Positions 12,452 through 23,566 of a DNA stretch of 64,000 bases are shown here, in pieces. The position numbers were made by a program, and so were the translations under genes. Positions within the stretch are counted from its first letter, which is position 1; the number at the start of each line of letters is the position of its first letter. This DNA comes from Dichetophora obliterata (Eukaryota; Arthropoda; Insecta; Diptera; Sciomyzidae): NCBI GenBank assembly GCA_963920525.1, contig OY986439.1, positions 1,743,001 through 1,807,000 on the forward strand, in the 5' to 3' direction. Under the pieces are notes generated by a model that was given only the letters and a program-made list of their open reading frames with translations, was not told the DNA's origin and ran no database searches.

Positions 12452-12639
12452 CCACCAGCTCTTAAGTCATGTCGAAAACATATAAATAGCATGATTTAAA
12501 GATTTAATAGGGGTCTTCACAATCAGGTGAAACTTCTCTTTCATCATAGCAAATATATTTTATATATGTTCGGGTAACGAACAATCGTGGGTGAAGTGGT
12601 GGAAAAAGAGAAAACAATTAAACTATCTTAATATTCGCA

Positions 12640-12861
12640 ATCTCCCCTTCTTGTACAAAGTAATTAACACACGTGTCCCGAATATATCTATTCAGAAATC
12701 TTCGTTTTGCCCTGTCCAGTCGAACACTAAATCTTATAGTACCCAAATTTAAATCTCTTATAGCTTCCAGAAGGTTTTCGTTAACGTTGAAAAACTGTGG
12801 AATATGTAACCAATGTTTATTAAAGCCTAAACCAATAAGGTGTACTTCAAAAAGGCAGTAA
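12640..12861 (+). pseudogene. Jockey-like reverse transcriptase C-terminal scrap
   Basis: A frame reads FLYKVINTRVP then YLFRNLRFALSSRTLNLIVP and KFKSLIASRRF. This parallels the FLHKLIQIRTPSYLFEKL..SLRNQMLVIPCFNFLNSTRLFF region of the minus-strand Jockey copy at 28450-29310. It is only about 70 codons long, is degenerate after RRF, and lacks the catalytic part. No tail or target duplication was found. It sits 190 bp right of the hAT MITE. Confidence 0.55.
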
Positions 12862-14369
12862 AAAATTTACTTAAGTAATTTCTATTCCTGTTATTTTTTA
12901 TTTTAAATGCGCTGCTTTATAAACCATTAGATACACATGTTCTAATATTTCAACTTTTCTTGTGTAGATTGCGTTTTTTGACAGCTCGGTATAAATAGCA
13001 AACAGCGAGCAGAAAGAAAAGTAGCTAGTAACTTTCAGGGATGCAGCTTCAAAATACAATTTTAATGTATTAAAATTTTGATAAGTTTTTTTTTTTTTAT
13101 ATTTGGATACAATCGCTTTTTATGCTAATTTTCAAAAATCAAATTACAATTATATATTTCAGCGGTAATACATTTAAAATTCCATTTCAACAACACAGTA
13201 AATATTAAATAATTCTGTAGCCTTGTTTTCCCTGAACGTCGAACGTAATCATTGAACTCTAACATAAATTCCTTGCGAAAATTTGCCAGCGAATAGACGG
13301 ACGCAAAAAGCAACTGCATCAGATGATCTTCTAGCTTAATTGTTAAAAATAAATAAAAAATAATTTAACACTGAATGACACACTTAACATTATAAAAAAC
13401 ATCACAAACTCTGTTTCTAGTGTTTGAATTGCAATTTTGTAAATACAGCTGATGTTATCTATATAAAAATAACCTTTGTTCTTAGATATTACTATCGTTA
13501 CAAAAAAAGAAGAAAAACGATCTATTTTAAAGTACATAAAGCATTAATTTAAAAAACAACATATAAATATGAAGTGAATATAAAAGTAATAATTGTAAGT
13601 AGTCTTTTACCAAAAGATGTCGCACTAAATTAAAATGGTTGCAGATCAAAAAAGCAAAAATATGCAAAAAACACATGCATTTATTGTAAAATATACAAAA
13701 ATATGCGCAATAAATATGCAAAAACAAGCAGTTTTTGTAAAATATGCAAGACCATACAATTATTGCAAAATATGCATTTTAAAGAAAATTTCATGATTCG
13801 TAAAGATAACTTAACCATTTCCATTTTTAATAAAAGGCTTTGGGGAACATTTAAGGCCAAAATATCACTTTATGATGACGAGTAATGATACAAGTACTAG
13901 GCAATTATAATTATGTATAACCTATAGGTTTGTTCAAACTTCTATGATGTTTTCGGTTTAAAAGTAAACGTCAAGCTTTTAAAAAATATGTCCTGCTAAT
14001 ATCGTCTCTTATCAACATTCTATATACTCTTTTCATTAAACACGAACTGCAATTTGCGTTATATATTTTGTAAAATAGATTTTTCGAAAAAAACATCAAT
14101 AAACTTGAGAACAAAACAAGCATTGAATGGGAAAAACTTATATTTTATTTAAATTTGTGCACACTTTTCGATAAAGGCTACAAAGTAAACAGTTTATCTT
14201 ACACAGGAATAATTTACAACGAAAATGATTTTGTTTTTCTGGAGAATATTATTCTCTAAACACGTAATATTTTCTAAGAGTCTGAGAAACAAATTGTGAA
14301 GAATTCAATGCTACATTTTTGGAAAATATTTAGTCATACAAAATTTTCTGTTTACGTAATTGCTTTTAC
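12862..14369. other. AT-rich sequence with recurrent TATGCAAAA motif
   Basis: No gene. Between about 13650 and 13790 the motif AAAATATGCAA and close variants recur several times, apparently an irregular low-complexity repeat. Confidence 0.4.
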
Positions 14370-14796
14370 TTCAGGGCCTCCGGGAGTTTTTCAAAAAACA
14401 GGAAACATTTAAAAATTTTTTTTAAGCTTAATTTTATTTGAGACCATAAATTTTTTACATCGTTAAAGTATAACTATTCAAGACTTACTTTGGTCCAAAA
14501 ATATTTGCCGATAAGGTAGAAATGTGTAATGCTGCGAAAGACCTTAAATTTGCGGTGAGCAAGATATCTGAAGACTGATTTACTGAAAAAAAGTTTGTGT
14601 GGTATTGAACCCTGAAAATGGGTATCAATTAACCTAGAAGACGGAGGGAACTTTTGACTTTTTTCTAGTTAGAATGGGTCCAAATAAGAAAAAAACCTGT
14701 ATTTGGTATTTAAGCTTGTATCTTAAATATAATGAACAGGATCAAAAATGAACAAAATCGGATGAAAACCACGTCAATTTCCCATACATTCACTAT

Positions 14797-15297
14797 GTAC
14801 ACGGTAAGAAATCTTATACTAAATTTTAGTCCCACTATCAGCATCAATTTTAGCTCTTTGGTTTAAATTTTAGCTTTTTGGTTTCAATTTTAGTCTTTTT
14901 GGTTTCAATTTAAGTACAAATCTGTATTACTTTTTGTTTTTAATACAAATAATACTAAATTCTAGTACATGTGGATACTAAATTTGGATTAAGACCCGTA
15001 AAAAATTGGCCTGGCAATGCTGCGACTCAATATTAGGTGACTCGGTTCATATGTTTGTTTATCGCTCTTTTTATGTATAAGCCAATAGCTCTGTGGTTAG
15101 AGTAGTGAGTTTACAAACTCAATGTCGTGTGATCGAATCTCGCGTTGTATCCAAGCTTGTACTAAATTTGAAACCAAAGCTGTATTAAAACCATATTTTA
15201 GTATTTTGTAAATACTAGATTTGAAACCAAAGCTGGTGTAGACTTATATGTAGTACAGAAAAGTTCCAATTTTAGTACAAGATTTCTAAACGTGTAC
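14797..15297. mobile_element. GTACACGG-family MITE, 501 bp, nested
   Basis: Left end GTACACGGTAAGAAATCTTA and the complement of the right end, GTACACGTTTAGAAATCTTG, pair over about 27 bp with few mismatches. The interior repeats TTTTAGTAC / TTTTGGTTTCAATTTTAG variants many times. TAT borders both ends, but the target duplication rule of the family is not clear. A second member lies at 25066-25546. The element contains a tRNA-like sequence at 15081-15152. Confidence 0.7.
15081..15152 (+). pseudogene. tRNA-like sequence (tRNA pseudogene or SINE head)
   Basis: TAGCTCTGTGGTTAGAG matches the internal A-box/D-arm of a tRNA gene, including a GCTC/GAGT stem. About 40 bp downstream TGATCGAATCTC resembles the B-box/T-loop, with a partial 5-bp stem (GTGTG/CTCGC). 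The middle TGAGTTTACAAACTCA forms a stem but with a 6-base loop, so no anticodon can be assigned safely. The acceptor ends do not pair well. It is more likely a decayed tRNA or tRNA-derived SINE head captured in a MITE than a working tRNA gene. Confidence 0.5.
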
Positions 15298-15812
15298 TAT
15301 CAAAAACTGTAAAATCTCTTAAAATTTCACAAAAACTAATAAATGGACTTGAAATTCAGATCTTAAGTTTTGATTTTAGTATGCATTCTGAGCACACAAC
15401 AAAATCTAATTTGTACTTTTTTTGTTTTTATTTTTCTCAAGGAAATCATAGTTTTGAGGCACGAAGTTATAGTAAAAAAATGGAAATACCTTGAAAGTGT
15501 ACAGCAACGACGCATTTTTGTTTTTACAGACTGTAACTAAAATGTCCATAGTTTACGCTAATTAAAACAGTTTTCCTCTATTCTACACAACTCACAATTA
15601 TATCTCTATTAGCATAGCAAAAATATAAATTTTTTTCAAAGTACATTAAAATAAAAAAAGAAATTGTATAGAAGCACCATTTCACAAAAATACAAAAAAA
15701 AAAATTTGTGTTGTTTAAATACCTTAACCAGAAGGTTCCATCATAAAAAAAAATTAAAAAAAAATTAGACAAAACAACTTTTAAAATTGCAGATAAACAC
15801 GTTTCTCACTGC

Positions 15813-16084
15813 GGGGCGTTTAAATGGTACAATATTTTTCTATAATTTTTTCACCTAGTGATGCAGAATTTTCTCTTATTTCATAGCAAACCAAACACTA
15901 CTTTGTACCTTTAAAAATTTTTTTTAATTAATGCTCACTTTTAATGCTAAAAATATTTTTTTGCAAAATGGCGGTCGTAGAAAGAAAATTTTAATTTTTT
16001 GTGTCCAAAGTTAAGGTTAGTTTTTGTTGTAAATCAAAATATATATATCAAAATAAAAAGAAAATTTAACGTTTAAACGCCCCT
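15813..16084. repeat. Inverted pair GGGGCGTTTAAA, about 270 bp apart
   Basis: GGGGCGTTTAAATG near 15816 faces CGTTTAAACGCCCC near 16071. This may delimit a small nested MITE, but no convincing target duplication flanks it, and the interior is only AT-rich. Confidence 0.4.
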
Positions 16085-16978
16085 AAATGAGTTCTTAAGT
16101 GTAAAAAATTTGGTAGCAATGGAATGAGTACTTTTTGAGCAATCTTGCTAACCTGTTTCAAAAAATACTTTCGCGGCATTGCACTTTTCTACCTCATCGA
16201 CGAATATTTTTGGACTAAAATGTCAGGGATAGATCTTGAATAGTAAAACTTTAACCCTAAGATTGGCAACTGGTCTTAACTAGGCCAGTTTCGAGTTTAA
16301 ACATGAATATCTTTAATATTTTTTAACGAATCGATCTGAAGCTTCATGGCTTCTTGCGGTTATGCTTAATGAGCACAAAAACCAATAATTGTGTCGATGG
16401 GATTCAGTTCGTTGAAGAAATGTTTCGTTTTATTATCTTAACATCGAAAACTACCTATTGGGCCTAAGTCAAGAACCTCCCAGATACCCCCTCCAGAGTT
16501 TTCGCGCATGCAATAGATCATTTTCGGACGTATTTTTGCATGTGATGCATAATAGCGGGCGTTGTGTTGCGTGCTTACCATGTCAAGAACGATTATTGTG
16601 TAATATTTGTTTTGCTTGTGATCTCAGTGTTTTTAGTCCGCAAGTTTGTGTATAGGTTTTGAATTTTTATTTTGTTTTTTTTGTTTATTGTGTGGGGTAA
16701 ATGCTGGAGAAAATGATGAGGAAACTGCAAACGAACATCATACCTACCAACATCATACATGCCTATGCAAAAATATGAAAGAACAGGCCACATTTCCCGT
16801 TTTTTTTTTTTGTTGCATGGGCTTACTAAGTAAGACCCAGGAGGTTGTGTTACCGCCTCCCAGAGTGTTGCCCATCCTAGGGTTAATAATGAAAAAAGTT
16901 GGTCTAAAATAAAATAACGCTAAAAAAAATTGTTATTAAAGTTTTTTATGTTTTCGAAAAACTCCCGGAGACCCTTAA

Positions 16979-19030
16979 AAAATACAACAAATATCGCTTT
17001 CTGAAAAATTTGTTACTGTCAATAATACGGATAAAGTTTTACGATTTTATTAGCACAAAACTAGACTTTTGTAAAATATTTGTATATAATATACTCTTTT
17101 TTTAAGTATATCCCTTTCAGATCTGACGCTTGGCTACTGCGAATTTCTTTAAGATTATCGGAGCAAATGATTTTTATACGATATGAAAATATATTCAATT
17201 CCGAAATACTGATAGTTCCGTATTCTTCAAGGATTTTCAAGAACCAAAAATTAGTACTAAGACACATTCATTTTAACAAAATTACCTCAAATCATTGGAG
17301 ATTTGAAAATTTATTATTTACTTATTGCTTTAATCGTCATATAACAAAAATGGTCAATGAGGGAATATACTTCTTAGAAATTTATTCAAACAGGTCTCAA
17401 ATCATATAAGACTTAAACAGTGGTGTTAAATGCACATCGACAACCAATTGAGGAAATGATGACAACGCGATTAGGTACATTCAACAATCCTTTTATTTGG
17501 GGTTCAGCTTCGATGACTTTACAATATTCTTCAATAGTGGTTTTAACTTTAACGAGCTAGTTTTAAGTATTAAAAATAATTGAAAATTGGTAAATGGAAA
17601 AATTATGAATTTAAGATTAAATAATAAGATTAAATGAATTGCTGTTTTCTGGTTACGACCTTGCTGCTTGGAGGTTATAAAAAAGAATGCGGAAACTATG
17701 TTCTTAATGGAGCTTGGAAAGAGCCATTGCGGCAGGCGGTGTTTAATTTGCAAAAGTCGTAAGCAGAAAACTGCAATTAAGTGCGAATTTCGTGAATTCA
17801 GTTTTAATAAGAAATGTATACAAAATGTGGAAAAGAATGATCGTGACGCGAACAAGTAGGTTGGTCACAGCTTAATCATTCAAGACTACTAAAGAGGAAA
17901 TGTAGTGATTTCTAGCGAACTAAAATGCGAGATCTAAATCGTTCACAATTAAAATCATGTAAAAATTTAAAGAACAGATCACAATTTATTATCGAACTTA
18001 TTATTTTTTTAGTTAAAATGTGTTTTTAAATTTTTTGTAATTAATTAAAAAAAAGAGAAACAAAAGTGATTTTAATCTACCAAACTATTAGATTCTACAA
18101 CGGTATCAGTCAGAAACATTGAAAAATATTGGTAATGCACCAGGGTTTGTTCGAAATGAGCAAATTCATAACGATTAAATCGTTTACATTACATGCCCTT
18201 TGTAAAGTCAGAAATCAAAAGGTTCAGCTTAGGATACATAGACCGACTCGAAAGTCATAGCAACACTTTAGCTATAGCCCTTTTAGACAATACCTCAACA
18301 ACAAGAAGACTGAAACGCTTCCATATTTTGGATCTGCCTCATCGTTAGATAAAATATGTTTCAATGAGAATCTGTAATTATTACATAAGTAAATGCCTTT
18401 AAGTAACTAATTTAAGATACTGCCGTGCTAAGGCAGACAACCGTTTTTGAAAAAAGAAATTAAATTGAGTTAAGTATGCCAATCTACCAATGCGATGGTC
18501 CCCTATGATACTGCATTAAAATTGAACACATTTTCCAATTTAAGTACCATTTTTTCATCATTAGAACTGCTGTATCTGGTATTTCTCAGGTAAACTACTG
18601 TTTTTGAAGCAAATACGGTATTTTGCCTTTGTATAGTTTGTTAAAAATTTGAAAAAATGTTAAGGAAATCTACCGTTTCTCACATAGTGTTACTAGTGAT
18701 AGTTTACTGTTACTATTACCAAAAGTATAAGTTACCAAAAATGACTCCGAAGTTGAAAAAATATTGCAATGAAGCCATGTTAAGTTATTTCCAGGTGAAG
18801 GTTAGTGATCCCACTGATAAAAGAGGTGATATTGGTCACGAAGGATTTTTTTGGTAAAATTCGAATGACGAACTCAGAACCTTAAGGAATCCTTCAGGTA
18901 GAGCTTGGAAACAGATACGATCTTTTTATTCAGCCTGATGAACTCATAACACCATAAAAGTTCAATTAACACACTTTAAACCTACAAAAGTGCCAATGAA
19001 GTACGAAACCTTGGTCACAGAGGAATCTTT
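16979..19030. other. AT-rich sequence; one cysteine-bearing short frame
   Basis: No confident gene. A short plus-strand frame at 17668-17859 contains GRRCLICKSRKQKTAIKCEF, a CxxC followed by another Cys pair, reminiscent of the cysteine-rich tail of piggyBac-type transposases, but nothing around it supports a transposase. The frames at 17080-17409 and 18657-18857 are unassigned. Confidence 0.35.
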
Positions 19031-19054
19031 ATGTCCTTGGTTTCATTAAAAGAT

Positions 19055-19493
19055 GGGCTAAAGAATTCAGCCCATCTTGAATATGCATCAGTTGTATGGA
19101 ACCCACAATATAATGTCTACATCGACGCCATAGAATCCGTTCAAAAACAGTTTTTACTTTTTGCTTTACGTCATAGTCGTTGGAACCCCAATATTATGCT
19201 TCCATCGTATGAAATAAGCTTTAAAATTATTTTACTACCTTCCGTAAGAAGCAGAAAAATTATGCTTAATGTCATGTTTCTGTATAAATTACTTCGTGGC
19301 GAGATTAATTCGGAATATCTCATCTCAGCTCTAAATTTTAACATCTCAAGGAGAGGAACTAGACATTTTCTGTCTTTCAAGTTGACTCAGTGCAGTTCTA
19401 ATTACGCTCTTCATGAACCGTTACGATGTATGTGCAGTGATTTCAATGATAACTTCAACATGATTAATTTTTCTGATTCGGTAGACGTCTTAA
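19055..19493 (+). pseudogene. Non-LTR retrotransposon reverse transcriptase, C-terminal fragment
   Basis: An open frame of about 145 residues starts in retrotransposon sequence around HLEYASVVWNPQ, a block common after the polymerase core of Jockey/R1-type reverse transcriptases. It continues with a YxxxxFKIILLPSVRSRKIM stretch, then LYKLLRGEINSEYLI and a region ending SDSVDVLR. The catalytic YADD is absent, so the copy is 5'-truncated. At 19490-19493 (TTAA) it is cut by the 1.64-kb TTAA element, whose tip supplies the last residues (EGSPGFF) of the apparent frame. The family differs from the Jockey copies at 5345 and 28135. The absence of stops suggests moderate age. Confidence 0.75.
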
Positions 19494-21133
19494 GGGAAGG
19501 TTCTCCTGGATTTTTTTGAAAAAATCGATTTTTTTTTTACATAAAATGAAAGTTACATATATGTAGAATGTTTGTGCCAAGGGATATTTCAATACGACGC
19601 GTATTTCTCGAGCTAGAGCGTGTCAAACGTACCCACGTCACGCGCGCGCGGGACGCTCGGGGACCGATTCACCGCGCGGCCCTAGATGACGCCTTATGCC
19701 CCGAAACGAATAACGGTTGGTAATGCAACTCCTTTTCACGTATTGTAATCTGTATTATAGGTAGCAGCACCTACGAAAAATTAGCGATACGGCACAAAGT
19801 CGCCATAACCTTATTATTTGTTGTTTTCGCGATCGTGTATTTCTCTATTTGTTTTCGGAGTTTTTTCGCTGAAATGCCGAAATACAGAGGCAAACTTTCT
19901 CGTACACCGAAGAAGAGAATCTTCAAAGGGAATCAGTTTAGGGCAGAAGCAGAGGCGGACTACGTCAGTTCATCAGCGAAAAAGCTGAAAAATGCCAATT
20001 ACGATGATGTGCCCGTCGATGGGAACTCGCATTACGTTATTTGTAATTTTTACTTGATTTTCAACGCGTTGAGCGAATTTCTCGTGTGCAAGTCGTGTCA
20101 TGGTGCAGTGAAATTCGGGGAAGTGGCTGGACCAGGCGTTGGCTTTAAACTCACTGTAGACTGTTCGTGCGAAAGGCGCTCGTTAGTGTCGTCTCCGATG
20201 TCGATGTTAGTGTGACAACAAATTGACAATAAATTCACGTTCCGCGATTGCGAAAGCCTGTAGTTAGAAATTTTCTTTTGAAATTGCAAGAAAAAGTTAT
20301 TTTGTTCCAATTGTTAGCTGTTGTATACCTTTTTACGAAAAAAGTAATGATAAATTCACATTCGGCGACTACAAAACCTTTCAATAGACATTATACTGGA
20401 AATTGGCAGATGCAAAATTTTTTTCATCCGCCATATTGGATCCGCCATTTTGAATTTTGTAAATCTAACCTCAAATTCGTAATCAACGACCCCAAAAACC
20501 TATGAGAACTGATAATGGTCGTGATAACTTATCAAACAAGAAAGTTATGTCAACGCAAACTTTCTAAAACATTAAACGCGTTTTTCTCGGAACCATGTTT
20601 TCTAATCTAACGGACAGCACAGGGCTTGTTCTATTGATCTGATTTCCTTCATTCAAAGAATGTTTGAAAGTATATACTTTTTTGTACGCCTGGAACCTAA
20701 CATTGGCATAAAAAATTGTTTATTTATAATTTTTAAACAAGATCTAAGTAAAAAAAAAAGCAAAAAATTTCAATTTTTTTTTTAAAGTCCATAAAATTGG
20801 TTTTTTTTACCAAACTTAATTGAAGTTAGGTTCCAGGCATATGAAATGTTATCAATTTTAATAAATTTTATACATTTCTCATTTCAGTTCACTACCTGAG
20901 GCCCCACACTGTCCGCGGGAGGTCGATGTTTTGCGCGCAGAGGTCGACGAGATCCGACATTTTCAAGCCGCCATTTTGAATTTTTCAAATATCTTTTTTT
21001 TTTTTACTCGTCAATAAACCACGAATCAAAGTTCAAAAGCATAAGTTCGTATGTCTTTTCATTTTCCCACAAACCATTCTCAAATTTTGCTTGTTTTTCG
21101 GCCAAATCCAAAAAAATCCAGGAGAACCCTCCC
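19494..21133 (+). mobile_element. TTAA-flanked DNA transposon with putative Mutator-like transposase start, 1.64 kb
   Basis: The ends GGGAAGGTTCTCCTGGATTT and (right, complement) GGGAGGGTTCTCCTGGATTT are near-perfect inverted repeats. The flanks are TTAA (19490-19493) and TTAG (21134-21137, one change). Inside is an open frame (19874-20215) for the N-terminal portion of a putative transposase. A sister copy at 63186-63920, in opposite orientation, has the same two ends and is near-identical outside a 905-bp deletion that removes this coding part. The G-rich start with TTAA duplication fits Kolobok better than piggyBac. It is inserted in a reverse-transcriptase fragment. Confidence 0.8.
19874..20215 (+). 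CDS. N-terminal fragment of a putative Mutator-like-domain transposase
   Basis: The 113-residue frame starts MPKYRGKLSRTPKKRIFKGN, a basic leader (residues 1-20), followed by an acidic linker. Then comes a block HYVICNFYLIFNALSEFLVC (about residues 52-71) leading into CKSCHGAVKF, PGVGFKLTVDCSC and a terminal stop. As I remember it, insect proteins with the so-called Mutator-like transposase domain have this same order: a 'I.D...L...L...+.C..C.G.V.F' block, then 'G.GF.+.+.C.C'. The CxxC pair and CSC could bind zinc. I chose Met 19874 because upstream residues are hydrophobic and lie near the element's own leader. The frame stops long before any catalytic region, so the copy is probably non-functional; an intron cannot be excluded. 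The family assignment needs a profile search. Confidence 0.5.
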   Translation: MPKYRGKLSRTPKKRIFKGNQFRAEAEADYVSSSAKKLKNANYDDVPVDGNSHYVICNFYLIFNALSEFLVCKSCHGAVKFGEVAGPGVGFKLTVDCSCERRSLVSSPMSMLV

Positions 21134-21137
21134 TTAG

Positions 21138-23566
21138 AACGGAAAATTATATTACATTTAAATAATTAAATCAATTTAACTTCACCCTATTATACCTAAC
21201 GCAGTTTTATAACAATGTATTGTTGGTAATTGAGATTGTTCTGTTTTTTTTTTGTCTCGATATTATGTTTTATAAAGTAAGCACCATCAAATATGAATCG
21301 GTTTTAAAACTTACTTTTTAATTATTCAATATTTAAAATTTTAATCGAATTGGGATTTACGTGCTCACGTGGTTTCCTGATTTGAAATTAGACTGAACTC
21401 ACACTATCACCTGGATTGGTGTGCCAGAGTATATCTCTTTTCCACACAAGTTTATGCCTGCGTTGGCCCAAATGCATATCCAACTAATTGGGATTTTGAT
21501 TTGGCGGATATGAGATTTATCTCATTTCCACGTAGGTCCTTGGGTTGGACAATGGTCACAAACCAGTTAAAATGAGTTTAGTGTTTTTGATTGTTTTTCG
21601 GGTACCTTAAATTGATAATTACTATTATTTAATTCGATGTTGCTTATTTATATAGAATCAAGTATACTTAAATACGCGTTTTATATATATTCAATTTTTA
21701 AATTCCGCTGAAAAGCCAATTAATGTGCTTAGTGGAAAATCCTAATTGCCAATAGGGGGTATGTTTTAGTACGTAGGTGCATTCTGTCTGTCCCGGCTGA
21801 TTTGGGCAGATTTTAGAATGTAAATCGTGCATGCGTATAGCACGGGTATACGTATCTTTGGAAGATTTCATACCTCCGGGCGAATCCAAAAAAAAAAAAA
21901 AAAAGATGACATCTTTCATTAGTGCAAACATTTTAACAAGGCTTCATTGTAATATTTTTTTGCAATTTTGGAGTCATTTATTTGATTTTAATGACCATAC
22001 ATCAGCAAACTAACGTATCTGTGCGAGATACGGTAGTTTGCTTAGTATTTTCAAATTTTTCGAATGTTTGCTGCTAAGCTTATTTACCGTAAGTAGATAA
22101 AAACGCTAAAAGAAACTACTTTCTTAAATTTTTTTGATGCAAAATCAAAGTTGATGATGTTAAAGGCACAAAAAATGTAAAAAATTTCGCAAAAGTCTAC
22201 TATAGTGGTAGGGCTTCAATATTTTGTTGTTTTGCTTAATAACTCGATTTAAATTTTTTTCAAATACGGTTTGCTTTAGCACGGCAGCATAGTTTGGCGG
22301 CATAGTATGGTCGGCCACCATAAAAAAAAAATTTTAAAAACAACCCCTTATATCAAAGCTGACCTCGAGAGGATTTCAAAAACAAAAAAGAATTTTTGGA
22401 CACCGGAAAAACTGCCGAAATGATCTTTTTCATAACTTTAGTATAACATGTCCAATTTTAAAAACGTATATTGTTAAAAAAGACTTAACAAATACTACAT
22501 TTCCTCTTCAGAGCGTTTTCACTTCCGAAGTTATATTCGTTTAATAAGCCCCGTTAGCCCGATTGACCCTCCTTAGTTATTTTTTTTTCTCATAACATTA
22601 AAACCCGTTAAATTTATCACTTTTTGACAGAAATAATTATAATAAGTTTCAGAGCAAAGAAGTTATAAGAGTTCAAAACTAGCAATTGTTACGTTACTTT
22701 TTTTAAATTCAAACAATATAAAATATTTACTGAAATAGTTTTAAAAATTAAAGAATGAAATCAAATTCAAAAATGTTTTTTAAAATACTAAGGTATAAGA
22801 ACGCAGTAATAACTAAACAAGTCGCTAACTTGATTGTTCCGGTGAACTTTCAATTCACCCAAGAGGAGTTTTGAGGATAAATTTCTTCAATGGGTGCAAA
22901 ATAAATTGATATTTTAAAATGGCTGCTTCCGGAAACTAACTAGTTGCACTTCACGTTCGTTTAAAGAAAAACTTGATTGATGTGGCTGATAACCAATAAG
23001 TGATTGATTTCACCGCCGACGAAACTCGTCGGAGAGGTTGACCGATCGTTCCGTTCGGGCATTGATGCTCGGTACTGGAACGAGCCGAACCCCTTTAGGG
23101 TTGCGACCAAAACAATAACATTGTTAAAACAAAATTGCTCACGAAATGTGACAATATATTCAAGTTGCCCAAAAAAATCGTAAAATAAATAAATAGAGTA
23201 CACCAAAAGTTGAGGATATTCTTCAGTAATTGTGGCAACGTGCAACTATTTGAACGATGGTGGTAAGAACGACGGGTAGGAGGAAGACCATAAAAAATAC
23301 TCAAACTAGAATTTTACAAAATGTTGCAATTCTAGTACAAAATTTTTTTAACGACAAAGTTATTCAACGTAATCACATAATATTGTAATTTTTGTATTTG
23401 TATTAAGTGTTGTTTCTGAAAGCATTCCATTACACTTTTTTCAAATTGAAATTCTTACGATGTTCTTCATTTTTAATAAAAATATCTTATTATTTATATT
23501 GTGTCGATGTAAAAATATGTATGATATGTTTAAATAATGATATATAATATGATTTTTTTATTATCA
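21138..23566. other. AT-rich sequence, no gene; A16 tract and small hairpin
   Basis: After 21137 the first bases may be the remaining 3' part of the reverse-transcriptase element. An A16-type run at about 21889-21904 and a short hairpin at 22004-22042 occur. A more GC-rich patch at about 22980-23100 has no recognisable product. Confidence 0.4.
22004..22042. repeat. 17-bp stem hairpin with 5-base loop
   Basis: AGCAAACTAACGTATCT and AGATACGGTAGTTTGCT are complementary at 16 of 17 positions around the loop GTGCG. No flanking promoter or terminator context is known; it may be the remnant of a palindromic MITE. Confidence 0.7.

Larger units (their letters stand above)
14374..16974. mobile_element. 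Large TTAA-type element with inverted internal arms, 2.6 kb
   Basis: The ends GGGCCTCCGGGAGTTTTTC and (right, complement) GGGTCTCCGGGAGTTTTTC differ at one position. The right flank is TTAA (16975-16978), the left is TTCA (14370-14373), read here as a mutated TTAA. The interior also contains facing arms: 14487-14570 and the complement of about 16140-16220 share TGGTCCAAAAATATT, GATRAGGTAGAAA and GCGAAAG. No transposase gene is recognisable; the open frames near 16458-16912 are unassigned. A GTACACGG MITE is nested at 14797-15297. The GGG tip resembles that of the 19494-21133 element, so a Kolobok-like origin is possible. Confidence 0.65.

Noticed and set aside
16458..16912. Cysteine-containing frames as a zinc-finger gene
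   Set aside because: They lie inside the non-coding 14374-16974 element, overlap each other, and the cysteines have no regular spacing.
19494..19519. The residues EGSPGFF as the natural end of the reverse transcriptase
   Set aside because: They are encoded by the tip of the inserted TTAA element; the same residues appear at 63186 for the same reason.
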